From NCBI RefSeq assembly GCF_000745235.1, contig NZ_JQNL01000001.1:4561267-4625266 (forward strand): a DNA stretch of 64,000 nt, read 5' to 3'. Position numbers and translations under genes: made by a program. The stretch is from Luteibacter mycovicinus (GTDB lineage: Bacteria; Pseudomonadota; Gammaproteobacteria; Xanthomonadales; Rhodanobacteraceae). Below, in pieces: positions 16,279-25,877 of this stretch. The notes beneath the pieces were generated by a model, which saw nothing but the letters and a program-made list of their open reading frames with translations, ran no database searches and was not told the DNA's origin. Each line of letters begins with the position of its first letter. Positions within the stretch are counted from its first letter, which is position 1.

Positions 16279-16824
16279 TCCATTGCCCCTGACAGACCCC
16301 CGCAAGCACCACGGATGCGGCGCCCCCTGTACGGTGGTCTGGCCGCGAAATCTAGCGGAGCGCAAAGCCCTCAGCAAGCCTGAGTTGCGTAAAAAAAACT
16401 AAAGCGCTAACGCAGTCGGGATGGGCGCTCCGTCAAAGGATATGGATCAATGTCTTGCACGATTTTCCTCAACGTAAGTCTGCGACGGCCAACGAGGGCT
16501 CCTTTTCGCAAGTTTGTGTCGCTGGCCTCTGGCGGTGCCCTTGAGGCGGGGGATCAGAAGAACCTCACGCTCGCAATCGGCAGAGGCCGCCAACGCCATC
16601 CCGTGTCTGAATCGACTCCGACCACGCGAGGGGTTATCGCGGCCCGTCTTCAAGTCGCGTCCTGATGGTGCGATGCCGCATCACGACGCGCTTTGGCGAC
16701 CCTTGACCGGTGAAACCGTGGGGAGCGAACGCGTCCCTGCCTGAACTTCGATGCCAATCACGGGTTGCAAACGCGCGAGTGCCTCTTGCAAGTTCGGGAC
16801 GTCCCCTTGCAAAGCGAGCCTTGC
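16279..16824. other. Intergenic region without a convincing gene
   Basis: About 545 bp between the minus-strand island operon and the plus-strand 16825 gene. Short open frames here lack ribosome sites and recognisable motifs. The A-rich run and AAAGCGCTAACGC sequence near 16390-16410 may mark promoters, but I see no clear -35/-10 pair. Confidence 0.4.
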
Positions 16825-17238
16825 ATGCCAACACAGCCTTCACAGATCGACCCCGCGGCCTACGTGCTCCACCGCGCTCGTCCGCATTTGCCGCTCATCG
16901 CCACGGTGGCGGCGTGCGCCACGTTCGTCGTCGCCTCCGATGCGCCGAACCGGCTGGACCTCTGGACGGCTGAATGGTTCGGCACGATGGTCGTGCTCGC
17001 GGCACCGCCCGCGATTCTCATGCGTTGGTTCGGCATCCGCGATTCGGTCCCCATGCTGATTCTGACGCTGGTGCTCGCGCTGGGCCTCGTTCAGGCGCGT
17101 GAAACAGGTCGGGGCGCCGACGACGACGCGCGGAAACCCGCTGTGCAGACACCCGCGACGCAGAGCAAGTCGCTGCCGACCGCTTCGGACGGGTTTGGCG
17201 CGTATACGAAAACCCCCGACACGTCGCGCAGCAGCTGA
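16825..17238 (+). CDS. Hypothetical small membrane protein
   Basis: 137 aa from the ATG at 16825. Three hydrophobic stretches (LPLIATVAACATFVVA, WFGTMVVLAAPPAILM and VPMLILTLVLALGLV) precede a polar tail rich in Thr, Ser and Pro. A longer in-frame start at 16765 is possible but adds an unlikely Cys-rich leader. No family recognised. The next gene begins 24 bp later with its own GAGGAG site, so they may be co-transcribed. Confidence 0.55.
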   Translation: MPTQPSQIDPAAYVLHRARPHLPLIATVAACATFVVASDAPNRLDLWTAEWFGTMVVLAAPPAILMRWFGIRDSVPMLILTLVLALGLVQARETGRGADDDARKPAVQTPATQSKSLPTASDGFGAYTKTPDTSRSS

Positions 17239-17262
17239 CGCCAACCATCGAGGAGAAAAACC

Positions 17263-18138
17263 ATGCTCGTTCCCGGCCATGCGCACGTGAGTCACCTTTG
17301 GCGGTATGTCGGCGTTCCACTCCTGATCCTGTTCTGCTGGGACGTACTGGTGACGGCCGCCTGGTACGTCACGCAGGAGTCGTGGGATACGTTTCCCGCG
17401 CTACCGCTCACACTGTTCGGCACCGCCGTGGCGATCTACCTGAGTTTTCGCAACGCCACCGCGTACGCGCGCTGGTGGGAGGCGCGGACGCTCTGGGGCG
17501 CGATGGTCAACTGCTCACGCACCCTCGTTCGCGACGCCTGGACCTTGCTCGACGACGCCCGCGTGGCCCGCGAAATCTCCTATCGGCAGATCGCCTTCGT
17601 CCACGCCCTCCGTCTGCATCTTCGCCGACAGAAGGATCGTAGCGAGCTGGACGGTCTGCTGTCGGAAGAAGAGATCGCGGACCTGTCGTCCGTGGCCAAC
17701 GCGCCCAATGCCATCGCTTTGCGTACCGGCGCGCTCCTGAGCGATGCGTCGCCCGACTCCATCATCCGTGCCGCCTTCGCGCGGACGCTGGCGGAGATCT
17801 CGAACGCGCAGGGCGGGATGGAGCGAATCAAGAACACGCCGTTGCCGCAGCAATACTCGGTTTACCCGGTGGCGTTCACGCACCTGTTCTGCGCCTTGCT
17901 GCCGTTCGGCCTGGTCGAACAGCTGGGCCTGCTGACCCCACTGGGTTCGACGGTCGCCGGCGTGCTCTTCCTCGGCCTTCTGCAGTCCGGTAACGATCTG
18001 CAGGACCCGTTCGAAAACGGCGTCAACGATGTTCCGATGAGCGCGGTCACCCGCGGCATCGAGATCGATGTGCGCGACGGACTGCGCGAGAACCATCAGC
18101 TGTCGCCGTTTCCGATCGAGGCGGGTGTCCTCAAATGA
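17263..18138 (+). CDS. Bestrophin-family membrane channel
   Basis: 291 aa, typical for bacterial bestrophin (UPF0187/YneE) proteins, which form pentameric ion channels in the inner membrane. ATG at 17263 after GAGGAGAAAA. Conserved features: two N-terminal membrane helices, the 'LSFRNATAYARWWEAR..WG' segment after them, a soluble helical middle, C-terminal helices with FGLVEQLGLLTPLGSTV, and the DPFENGVNDVP motif near the end that in the family contributes to the cytoplasmic pore. Ion selectivity cannot be predicted. Confidence 0.9.
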   Translation: MLVPGHAHVSHLWRYVGVPLLILFCWDVLVTAAWYVTQESWDTFPALPLTLFGTAVAIYLSFRNATAYARWWEARTLWGAMVNCSRTLVRDAWTLLDDARVAREISYRQIAFVHALRLHLRRQKDRSELDGLLSEEEIADLSSVANAPNAIALRTGALLSDASPDSIIRAAFARTLAEISNAQGGMERIKNTPLPQQYSVYPVAFTHLFCALLPFGLVEQLGLLTPLGSTVAGVLFLGLLQSGNDLQDPFENGVNDVPMSAVTRGIEIDVRDGLRENHQLSPFPIEAGVLK

Positions 18139-18156
18139 GCAGGCTGGCGTGGCGCC

Positions 18157-20229
18157 TCAGAACGTCGGATGCGGCGCCACGCCGACCACCTTCATGCACA
18201 GGCCTTCGTACGGATCCAGGTGAATCTGCAAGACACCGTCTTCGCCGACATCGCCCTCCAGGGTCTCGTTGAGCAGATCCACGACCGGACCGGCGGAGAC
18301 GTTCTCGAGAATCAGCTGCTCGTCGATCGGCTCGGCGCTGAAGTTAAGTGCGGTGATCTGGACGCCGCGCCCGGCGGGCAGGTCGTGCAACATGACGAGC
18401 AGTCCGGGGGCGATCACGTCGGGAATGGGACGCTGGTGACCACCGGGCAAGCCGGTGGCCTGGCGTACCGTGAGGATGCGACGCACGCGGCTGGCGAACG
18501 AATCGTGCTGCTCCAGCTGCTCGCGAAGGCTGCCGTAAAGCGCGCGCGCACGTGGCAGGCCTTGACTCGACGCGGTGGCCTCGGGATCCAGATCCATCAG
18601 ATCGTAGGCGCCGCGGTTGATCCAGCGCGTGTCGCCGTCGGCCATCAGGGAAGCGACCTCGTCGGGCGGAAGGGTGAGGGCGCCGACGATATCCCAGCCG
18701 GAAATGGCGAAGACCCCGGGCTGCAGCGCGTTGAACATCACCAGCAGCAGATGCAGCTTGCGGATCTGCTCGATGTCGTCCTCGGTGAGGGCGTCCATGT
18801 CACGCAGGCCGAGCACGGCGGCGGCAAGGCTGGCGGTGGTGCAGGCGATGCCGTTGGTGACGAAACGCAGGTTGTAAGGCGCGTGCTCGCCGCTGAGTCG
18901 CTCATACATGATTTCGCGGATCTGCTCGCGAAGCATGGCGCCGGGCATCGTCTGGCCCTTGAAGAAGAAGGGTGTCGTCGCGTGCGTCGTCCAGAAATGG
19001 ACCAGCTCCAGCGTCATCTCGTCGTGGTTCTGCATCGCGTGGATCAGCGAGGCGGGATCGATGCCATGCTGGTGCACGCTACGCAGCATCAGCCGCAGGA
19101 ACTCGGTGTCGCCGGTCGCCAGTGCGTGCTGCACCGCCGGTCGGGTGATGAAGTCGTAGGACAGGTCCGCGCCGCCACGCGACATGGCCGCGATATCGTC
19201 GACCGTCAGGTTGAGCTCCTGGAAGCTGAAGCCGCCCGCCTTGCGCACCATGCCGGCGATGATCTGGTTGCCGGTGATCGACAGCGGGTGGCTCTCCGAC
19301 CAGGCCGGGCCGCCCGCCCGTCGCTCGATGCCGAGAAAGCCGTTGGCATCGAGGCGAAGGCCGCGTGCGCCCATGACATCGAGGCTGTGCAAGGCATCGC
19401 CAATCACCAGCTGCTGGGCGGCGAACGACGGATCGAGCCAGTTGAGCGCCGGCTGGCCTTCCTTGAAGTAATGCAGGTAGACCCAGCGGCGGACCTTGCC
19501 GTCGACGCCCGTCACAGGTGCCGTCGCGCTCCAGTCGGTGTCCTTGACCCCGGGCTCCAGGAAAATGACCCGCTGCAGCTGCCCGACGATGTAACCCTTC
19601 TCATGCAGGGCATCCACGACCAGGGGTCCGAGGTTCACGGAGTCGCGCCCCTCCAGCACGTCCGGCAGCAGGCTCCAGTCGTCCTCGCGGATTTCCACCA
19701 TGTGGTACAGGCCGGGGAAGTCGCCATACGCCATTTCCGCGAGACGGAAATCGGCACCCTTACCGGTATGCGATGGGATCACGTCGTCGATGACGATGCC
19801 GCTGAATACCGATGCCATGCGCGAGATGTCCGAAAACTCCGCGCTCGTGCCGAATTCTTCGTCGGTATCCAGACCGATGCGGTCGAAGTGACCATCGATC
19901 GTCGGCGTCTTTTCGCGCCCGCGCAGACCGCCGGCCTCCTTGGTGGGACCCACGTGCATGCCCTGCACGCCGAGCACGGACAGCGCGTGCCACAGGTCGT
20001 GCTGACCCAGAGCGGCCAGCACAGACTGGCCGGGGCGCGTCACGAGGGACGCCGGATAGGCGGTGAACCAGACGGACGCCATCTCCGACGCGCTACGGCC
20101 CCGGCTTTCGGCATACGGAAACGCCCACAGCCGTGACTGGCCGCCGTAGAGCCTCGCGCGCTCGCGCGCCTTCATCAGCATGGAACGCTCGAGCAGCCAT
20201 GCCACGTAATCCTGGGTTTCGTCGGTCAT
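18157..20229 (-). CDS. GH13 alpha-glucosyltransferase, trehalose-synthase-like
   Basis: 690 aa from the ATG at 20227-20229; upstream in-frame codons are not conserved-looking. GH13 signature regions are visible: '[10 protein letters not shown]' with the presumed nucleophile Asp294, 'SFQELN' with the presumed acid Glu338, and 'QNHDEMT' with the transition-state Asp403. The C-terminal 100 residues look like the beta-sandwich domain. Related proteins interconvert maltose and trehalose; some members of this branch have diverged, so the exact reaction is inferred. It is divergent from the DsbA-like gene, with a 117-bp shared upstream region. Confidence 0.78.
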   Translation of the reverse strand: MTDETQDYVAWLLERSMLMKARERARLYGGQSRLWAFPYAESRGRSASEMASVWFTAYPASLVTRPGQSVLAALGQHDLWHALSVLGVQGMHVGPTKEAGGLRGREKTPTIDGHFDRIGLDTDEEFGTSAEFSDISRMASVFSGIVIDDVIPSHTGKGADFRLAEMAYGDFPGLYHMVEIREDDWSLLPDVLEGRDSVNLGPLVVDALHEKGYIVGQLQRVIFLEPGVKDTDWSATAPVTGVDGKVRRWVYLHYFKEGQPALNWLDPSFAAQQLVIGDALHSLDVMGARGLRLDANGFLGIERRAGGPAWSESHPLSITGNQIIAGMVRKAGGFSFQELNLTVDDIAAMSRGGADLSYDFITRPAVQHALATGDTEFLRLMLRSVHQHGIDPASLIHAMQNHDEMTLELVHFWTTHATTPFFFKGQTMPGAMLREQIREIMYERLSGEHAPYNLRFVTNGIACTTASLAAAVLGLRDMDALTEDDIEQIRKLHLLLVMFNALQPGVFAISGWDIVGALTLPPDEVASLMADGDTRWINRGAYDLMDLDPEATASSQGLPRARALYGSLREQLEQHDSFASRVRRILTVRQATGLPGGHQRPIPDVIAPGLLVMLHDLPAGRGVQITALNFSAEPIDEQLILENVSAGPVVDLLNETLEGDVGEDGVLQIHLDPYEGLCMKVVGVAPHPTF

Positions 20230-20346
20230 TTTCGATGTGTGCAAGCAGAGTGAGGGCGGAGCGTAGAAGGGTTGAAGTGCAGGGGCGGTGTAGCCATGTC
20301 CCGAGGGTCGCGTCCCCGATGGCGCAAACGAGAAGGTTACCGCGTC

Positions 20347-21003
20347 ATGCCCACGCCCCTGAAAATCGACTTCGTCTCCGACATTGCCTGCCCCTGGTGC
20401 GTCATCGGCCTGGGCGGCCTCGAAATCGCCCTCGAGCGTCTGAAGGACGAGGTTGAGCCGTCGCTGGTCTTCCATCCCTTTGAGTTGAACCCGAACATGG
20501 TCGCGGGTGGTGAGAACACGCTGGAGCATATCGTCGGCAAGTACGGCATCTCGGCTGACGAGGCGCGGGTCAACCGCGAGCGGATCGCGGCACGGGCGGC
20601 GGACCTGGGTTTCACCATGAGCACCTCGGATGCCAGTCGCATCTACAACACCTTCGACGCGCACCGTCTGCTGGCCTGGGCTCGTGAGCAGGGCAGGCAG
20701 CTCGAACTCAAGCGTCAGCTGTTCGTCGTGAACTTCACCGAGCAGACCGACCCGGGCAACCACGACGCGCTGGTCGACGCCGCCGCGAAGGTGGGTCTGG
20801 ATCGCGACGCCGCCCGGGCCGTGCTGGATTCCGACCGTTACGCGGAAGAGGTGCGCCGCGATGAGGCGCTCTGGCAGAGCCGGGGCATCTCCGGCGTCCC
20901 GGCCGTGATCGTTAACGACCGCTACCTGATCTCTGGCGGACAGCCTCCCGAGGAGTTCGAGCGGCAGTTGCGCGGTATCGCCGCTGAGGCTCAGACTGAC
21001 TGA
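20347..21003 (+). CDS. DsbA-family (FrnE-like) thioredoxin-fold oxidoreductase
   Basis: 218 aa from the ATG at 20347, preceded by GAGAAGG. Thioredoxin-fold protein with a CPWC active site (Cys15, Cys18), an inserted helical domain, and a cis-Pro loop SGVPAV near residue 180. There is no signal peptide, so it is cytoplasmic, as usual for FrnE/2-hydroxychromene isomerase relatives. The next gene lies 37 bp downstream on the same strand. Confidence 0.9.
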   Translation: MPTPLKIDFVSDIACPWCVIGLGGLEIALERLKDEVEPSLVFHPFELNPNMVAGGENTLEHIVGKYGISADEARVNRERIAARAADLGFTMSTSDASRIYNTFDAHRLLAWAREQGRQLELKRQLFVVNFTEQTDPGNHDALVDAAAKVGLDRDAARAVLDSDRYAEEVRRDEALWQSRGISGVPAVIVNDRYLISGGQPPEEFERQLRGIAAEAQTD

Positions 21004-21040
21004 GGGCCACCTAACCGCAACGCGTGTCGAGGAGGATCGG

Positions 21041-21421
21041 ATGAAGCGAGTCACCGGTATTGGCGGAATCTTCTTTCAGGCACGCGACCCCGTCGCGCTG
21101 CGCGCCTGGTACAAGGCGCACCTGGGCATCGACGTGCAGGACTGGGGCGGCGCGGAACTCCGCTGGGCCGATGCGGCGACCGATCCTGCCGCGGGTAGCA
21201 CGATCTGGTCGATAGGTGCCGCCGGGGGCGACCAGTTCCCCGTCGGCGCCGCACCTTTCATGATCAATTACCGTGTGGACGACCTGGACGCCTTGCTCCA
21301 GCTGCTGCGCGATGAGGGCTGCGAGGTCCTCGAGAAGGCCGACGACTCCGGGTACGGCAAGTTCGGCTGGGTGATGGATCCGGAGGGCAACAAGGTCGAG
21401 CTGTGGGAACCGCCGGAATAA
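21041..21421 (+). CDS. VOC-family protein (glyoxalase/dioxygenase fold)
   Basis: 126 aa, ATG at 21041 after GAGGAGGATCGG. Two beta-alpha-beta-beta-beta halves; the C-terminal half ends with [16 protein letters not shown], the classic VOC ending in which the Glu is a likely metal ligand. Substrate unknown. Single-domain VOC proteins act as dimers. Probably co-transcribed with the DsbA-like gene. Confidence 0.88.
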   Translation: MKRVTGIGGIFFQARDPVALRAWYKAHLGIDVQDWGGAELRWADAATDPAAGSTIWSIGAAGGDQFPVGAAPFMINYRVDDLDALLQLLRDEGCEVLEKADDSGYGKFGWVMDPEGNKVELWEPPE

Positions 21422-21509
21422 ATCTACCTGTCTAACGACCCATGACCGGAACGGACCGGGCCGGTATCGTTGCCGCGCGATTCCGCCTGTCCTGACGGTC
21501 TTTTCCGGT

Positions 21510-23225
21510 ATGCGATACCCCCTCCTGCTGGGTCTCGGCCTTGCGCTCGGCACCGTAGCCTGCACCCCTTCGGCTCCTCCGGCGCCGCCGCCGCTGACCG
21601 ACTACACCCGTAACTCCGGTGCGCCGCGCGCACCCGAGCAGCTGGCGGTGACGTTCGACCATGCCGATCTGGGCATTCGCGTCGACCCCGTCAGGCACTG
21701 GATCGAGGGCGACGCCCGGCTGACCTTCGGGGTGACCGCGCCGCTGAAGCGCGTCGTGCTTGACCTTGACCGGAACCTGCCCATCGACTCGGTCGAGGTC
21801 GACGGCAAGGCGTTAACGGTGAGCGGGTATCGCAATCCGGACGGCCGTCTTTCCATCGACCTGCCGCGTCCGCTCGGGGCGGGCGCAAAAACCACCGTGC
21901 GTGTCGTCTATCACGGCAGTCCGCATACGGCCGTCCATGCGCCGTGGGACGGTGGATTCGTCTGGGCGACCACGCCGGACGGCAAGCCCTGGGTGGCCAC
22001 CGCGGTGGAGGGCGAGGGCTGCGACCTGTTCTGGCCTTGCATCGACCATCCGCAGGGCCGCCCGAAGCTGGTGGACGAGCACATCACCGTCCCCGCGCCG
22101 CTGGTGGCTGTCGGCAATGGCGTGGCCATGGGTATGGACGAAGCGAACGGCATGCGTACGTATCACTGGCGCAGCCACGACGTGAGCACGTATGGCGTCG
22201 CCCTGAACATCGCGCCGTATCGCGAGCTGTCCGCGTCGTATAAAAGTCGCTTCGGCAACGTCATCCCGCTGCACTACTGGTACGTGGACGACGAGAAGAA
22301 GGCGAAGCAGCTGTTCGCCGAGTTCCCCGCCATGCTCGACTTCCTCGAAAGCGCCGTCGGTCCGTATCCTTTCGGCACGGAGAAGATGGGCGTCGCCGAG
22401 ACACCGTTCAAAGGCATGGAGCACCAGACCGTCAACGCCTACGGCAACGAGTACGCGAAAAACGTCTATGGCTACGACGACCTGCTGCAGCATGAGCTGG
22501 CGCACGAGTGGTTCGGCAATCAGATGACCAATGCGAACTGGGACGACATGTGGTTGCATGAGGCCTTCGCGACCTATATGCAGCCCGCTTACGCCGAGTC
22601 CATCGGCGGGAAGATGTCGTATTTCGCGAGCCTGATGCAGATCCGCAGCCGGATCGCCAACCACCATCCGATCGTGTCCGGCACGCCGCGTCGCGAGGAA
22701 GACGTGTACGAGGACGAGCGCGGTGGTCCGGGCCAGGACATCTACAACAAGGGTGCGCTGATGCTGCACACCCTGCGCAACCTGATCGGCGACGAGGCGT
22801 TCTACCGGGCGGCACGCGAGCTGGTGTACGGCACGGATCATCCGGTGCCGGGCAACTTCGCGCCGCGTTACGGTACGACGAAGGAATACATCGACATCGT
22901 CGACAGGGTCACCGGCAAGGACATGCACTGGTTCTTCAACGTGTATCTCTACCAGGCGGCTTTGCCGGAGATCGTCACGACCCGTGAGGGGCAGCAACTG
23001 CACCTGGCCTGGTCGGTGCCGGGGAAGGGGCCGTTCCCGATGCCGGTGGACGTACGAGTCGGCGATCGCATCGTGAGCCTGCCGATGACCGATGGACGGG
23101 GTGACGTCACGCTGCCCGAGGGCGCCTCCTACACCGTCGATCCGGATTCGAAGCTGCTCCGCCGCGATACGGGCATCGAGGCGTATCGCGATTACATGGA
23201 CAAGCGCAAGCCCAGGCCGCACTGA
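21510..23225 (+). CDS. M1-family zinc aminopeptidase, lipoprotein
   Basis: 571 aa. An N-terminal lipoprotein signal with Cys18 (GTVAC) is followed by a proline-rich linker, so the enzyme is probably anchored in the envelope. Catalytic signature: HELAHEWFGN with His328, Glu329, His332, and the third zinc ligand Glu351 in WLHEAF. The upstream exopeptidase motif, usually GxMEN, is GMEH (302-305), an Asn-to-His change seen in some relatives. It ends after a short C-terminal beta domain and lacks the large helical arch of PepN, as is normal for this shorter class. Confidence 0.92.
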   Translation: MRYPLLLGLGLALGTVACTPSAPPAPPPLTDYTRNSGAPRAPEQLAVTFDHADLGIRVDPVRHWIEGDARLTFGVTAPLKRVVLDLDRNLPIDSVEVDGKALTVSGYRNPDGRLSIDLPRPLGAGAKTTVRVVYHGSPHTAVHAPWDGGFVWATTPDGKPWVATAVEGEGCDLFWPCIDHPQGRPKLVDEHITVPAPLVAVGNGVAMGMDEANGMRTYHWRSHDVSTYGVALNIAPYRELSASYKSRFGNVIPLHYWYVDDEKKAKQLFAEFPAMLDFLESAVGPYPFGTEKMGVAETPFKGMEHQTVNAYGNEYAKNVYGYDDLLQHELAHEWFGNQMTNANWDDMWLHEAFATYMQPAYAESIGGKMSYFASLMQIRSRIANHHPIVSGTPRREEDVYEDERGGPGQDIYNKGALMLHTLRNLIGDEAFYRAARELVYGTDHPVPGNFAPRYGTTKEYIDIVDRVTGKDMHWFFNVYLYQAALPEIVTTREGQQLHLAWSVPGKGPFPMPVDVRVGDRIVSLPMTDGRGDVTLPEGASYTVDPDSKLLRRDTGIEAYRDYMDKRKPRPH

Positions 23226-23250
23226 TGCCCTGACGACGGACGTGCCGGAA

Positions 23251-24273
23251 TCAGCGCCACCAGGCGACCATCTCGTCTGGTGCCTTCATGTCCACGCGCT
23301 CGCCCATCATCGGCGTGGTGATCTGCACGTCCGCGGCGCTGGCCAGCGCGACAATGCGTTCGAACGGTTCTTCCCACGGATGTAGTGCGAGATCGAAGGT
23401 GCCGTTGTGGATCGGCAGCAACCATCGGCCGCGCAGATCGAGGTGCGCCTGTAAGGTCTGCTCAGGCTGCATATGGACGAACGCCCAGCGTTCGTCGTAC
23501 GCACCGGTTTCCATCAGCGTGAGGTCGAACGGCCCGTACGCGTCACCGATGGCCTTGAAGCCGTCGAAGTAACCGCTGTCACCGCTGAAGAACACGCGCA
23601 TCTCGTCATCCTGGATGACCCACGATGCCCACAGCGTATGGTCGCTGTCGTGCAGTCCACGACCCGAGAAGTGCTGGGCTGGGGTGGCGGTGAGGCGCAG
23701 GCCCTGGACGTCGGTGGACTGCCACCAGTCGAGTTGTTCAACCTTGGCCGGGTCGATGCCCCAGGCCACCAGCTGGTCGCCCACACCCAGCGGAGCGATG
23801 AAGCGGGCCGTCCTCGCCGCCAGTTGCAGCACGGCGGCGCGATCCAGATGATCGTAATGGTTGTGCGACAGGATCACGCCAGCGATGGGCGGCAGCTCGT
23901 CGATAGTGATCGGCGGGGCGTGGAAGCGCGCGGGGCCGGCCCAGCTGACGGGCGAGGCACGCTCGGAGAACACCGGGTCGGTCAGCCAGAACTGGCCGCG
24001 AAGCTTCATCAACATGGTGGAGTGACCCAGTCGATAAAGGCTGCGGTCGGGCGCGGCCTCGAGTTCGCTTCGCGTCACCGGGCGCACAGGAATCGGGCGG
24101 TCCGGCACCGTGCCTGCGGGCTTGCCCCGGACGAACAGCCAGGTAAGTTTCAGTCCTTCCCAGAACCCCATCGCTGGACGAGGCCGGGGATTGGTGAAAC
24201 GCCCCTCGCGATACTGCGGCGAGCGGTCGTGGTTCGGAAGCGGGCGCTGGCGGCAGAGGGCTAAGGTGGTCAC
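23251..24273 (-). CDS. MBL-fold metallohydrolase (RomA/UlaG-like)
   Basis: 340 aa from the GTG at 24271-24273; an ATG 39 bp further upstream also exists and the true start is uncertain. Metallo-beta-lactamase signature HNHYDHLD, downstream FSGDSGYF (metal Asp) and a late PIHNGTFDLA. The family includes NAPE-PLD-like phospholipases and the putative outer-membrane regulator RomA. No export signal is apparent. It converges on the aminopeptidase gene, with only 25 bp between them. Confidence 0.85.
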   Translation of the reverse strand: MTTLALCRQRPLPNHDRSPQYREGRFTNPRPRPAMGFWEGLKLTWLFVRGKPAGTVPDRPIPVRPVTRSELEAAPDRSLYRLGHSTMLMKLRGQFWLTDPVFSERASPVSWAGPARFHAPPITIDELPPIAGVILSHNHYDHLDRAAVLQLAARTARFIAPLGVGDQLVAWGIDPAKVEQLDWWQSTDVQGLRLTATPAQHFSGRGLHDSDHTLWASWVIQDDEMRVFFSGDSGYFDGFKAIGDAYGPFDLTLMETGAYDERWAFVHMQPEQTLQAHLDLRGRWLLPIHNGTFDLALHPWEEPFERIVALASAADVQITTPMMGERVDMKAPDEMVAWWR

Positions 24274-24496
24274 TCGAGGTTCCGGGGCGGGGAGGGATGC
24301 GGGGGCAGGCAATAAACTATACCAGCGGGTTCAATTAATCGCACGGCCCGGCATCGTGGGCTGTCGCCGTGGACGACGCACGGCTTGCCAGGACACGGCG
24401 TGCGCGGCATGTTGCCGCGTACGTGAGCAGCCGAAGGGTAGGATAATCGCGATCTCTGGACGTGGGTCCAGACTTATTTCCAGCCAAGGACCATCG

Positions 24497-25846
24497 ATGG
24501 GTTCGCGTTACCGCATGATCTGGCGATGGCACTTCTACGCCGGACTGTTCTGCCTGCCTTTCATCGTGTGGCTGGCGACCACCGGCATGATCTATCTGTT
24601 CAAGCCGCAGGTTCAGCCGTGGCTCGAGCGCGACTACGCGCACGTGGCACATGGCGCGCCGCAGGCGCCGTTCGTCCAGATCGCCGCGGCTCTCGCGGCG
24701 GTGCCGGGCGGGGTGCTCAACGCCTATGAACTGCCTGCCACACCCGACCAGGCCACCCGTGTGCTGATCGGCAAGGGGCCCCGGGTCATTCGGGTGTTCG
24801 TCGATCCTTCGACGGCGACCGTGCTGCATGTCGTCGATGAAAACGACCGTTTCATGCAGATCGTTTTCTATCTCCATGGCGAACTGATGGCGGGGACGCC
24901 CGGCTCGATGCTGGTCGAGCTGGCGGCGAGCTGGACCATCGTGATGCTGCTCACCGGGCTTTACCTGTGGTGGCCTCGTGGAGGCCGTTTGCGTGGCGTG
25001 CTGATTCCCCGCCTCGCCAGCGGCTCGCGGATCTTCTGGCGCGACATCCATGCGGTGACGGGCGTCTGGATATCGCTGATGGCCCTCACGTTGTTGCTCT
25101 CGGGCCTGCCCTGGGCAAAGTCATGGGGCGGCATGCTCAAGGAAGGTCGTCGGCTGTATGCACAGTCCACGATCACGCAGGACTGGACCATCGGCAGCGC
25201 CGCCGAGCGCAAGACCAACCGCGCGGCGAATACGCCTGTCATGGACGAGCACGCGCACATGGCAGGCATGGGTGCCGCGACCGGCACCGTCATGGTCGAT
25301 CCGGATGCCTATAGCCCGGTCAACGTACTGGCGCGTAAGGTCGCCGCACTCGGGTGGCCAGCGCCGGTGCTGATCAGTCCGCCGTCGGCGTTGAACCCGC
25401 ATTGGTCGGCGCGCAGCGATACGCAGAACCGCCCTCGACGTATCGAGGCGCGGCTGGATCCGCTGACCGGCGCCGTTGTTTCCCAGGTGCGTTTTGCCGA
25501 TCGGCCGTTCCTCGATCGTCTGATTGGCTACGGCGTGGCGATGCACGAGGGTCAGCTGTTCGCGCCACTGAACCAGATACTTGGCGTGATCACGGCCCTC
25601 GGCTTGCTTACGATGTCGGTGAGCTCGGTCGTGCTCTGGTGGCGACGCCGTCCGGTGGGGGTCCTTGGTGCGCCTCCCGCGCGTCCGGATACACGGGCGG
25701 GAGGCGTCCTGGTGGCGCTGATCGTCTTGCTGGCGGTCTTTCTGCCGCTCTTTGGGGTCACGCTGCTGCTCATACTGCTGCTTGAACGGTTCGTCGTGCG
25801 TCGATGGGAACGCGGACGCCATTTCCTTGGCCTGTCCGGGACGTAG
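24497..25846 (+). CDS. PepSY-associated transmembrane protein
   Basis: 449 aa from the ATG at 24497, preceded by AAGGA. It begins with the 'WRWHFYAGLFCLPFIVWLATTG' helix typical of the family, then a PepSY-like periplasmic part, three further membrane helices (around VMLLTGLYLWWPRG, WISLMALTLLLSGLPWAKSWG and ILGVITALGLLTMSVSSVVLWWRRRP) and a last hydrophobic pair. Members are linked to siderophore/iron reduction or copper handling. A His-rich HAHMAGMG stretch near 25250 could bind metal. The role is inferred. Confidence 0.82.
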   Translation: MGSRYRMIWRWHFYAGLFCLPFIVWLATTGMIYLFKPQVQPWLERDYAHVAHGAPQAPFVQIAAALAAVPGGVLNAYELPATPDQATRVLIGKGPRVIRVFVDPSTATVLHVVDENDRFMQIVFYLHGELMAGTPGSMLVELAASWTIVMLLTGLYLWWPRGGRLRGVLIPRLASGSRIFWRDIHAVTGVWISLMALTLLLSGLPWAKSWGGMLKEGRRLYAQSTITQDWTIGSAAERKTNRAANTPVMDEHAHMAGMGAATGTVMVDPDAYSPVNVLARKVAALGWPAPVLISPPSALNPHWSARSDTQNRPRRIEARLDPLTGAVVSQVRFADRPFLDRLIGYGVAMHEGQLFAPLNQILGVITALGLLTMSVSSVVLWWRRRPVGVLGAPPARPDTRAGGVLVALIVLLAVFLPLFGVTLLLILLLERFVVRRWERGRHFLGLSGT

Positions 25847-25877
25847 TCCGTCCCGGTGAGCGGACTCAGGCCGGTAC

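Noticed and set aside
16450..16744. Two overlapping 70-codon frames
   Set aside because: Arg-rich, no ribosome site, no motif; treated as non-coding.
18169..20136. 655-codon open frame on the plus strand
   Set aside because: Antisense shadow of the GH13 gene; low-complexity His/Gln/Arg composition and no ribosome site.
21813..23222. 469-codon open frame on the minus strand
   Set aside because: Antisense shadow of the M1 aminopeptidase, which has clear catalytic motifs.
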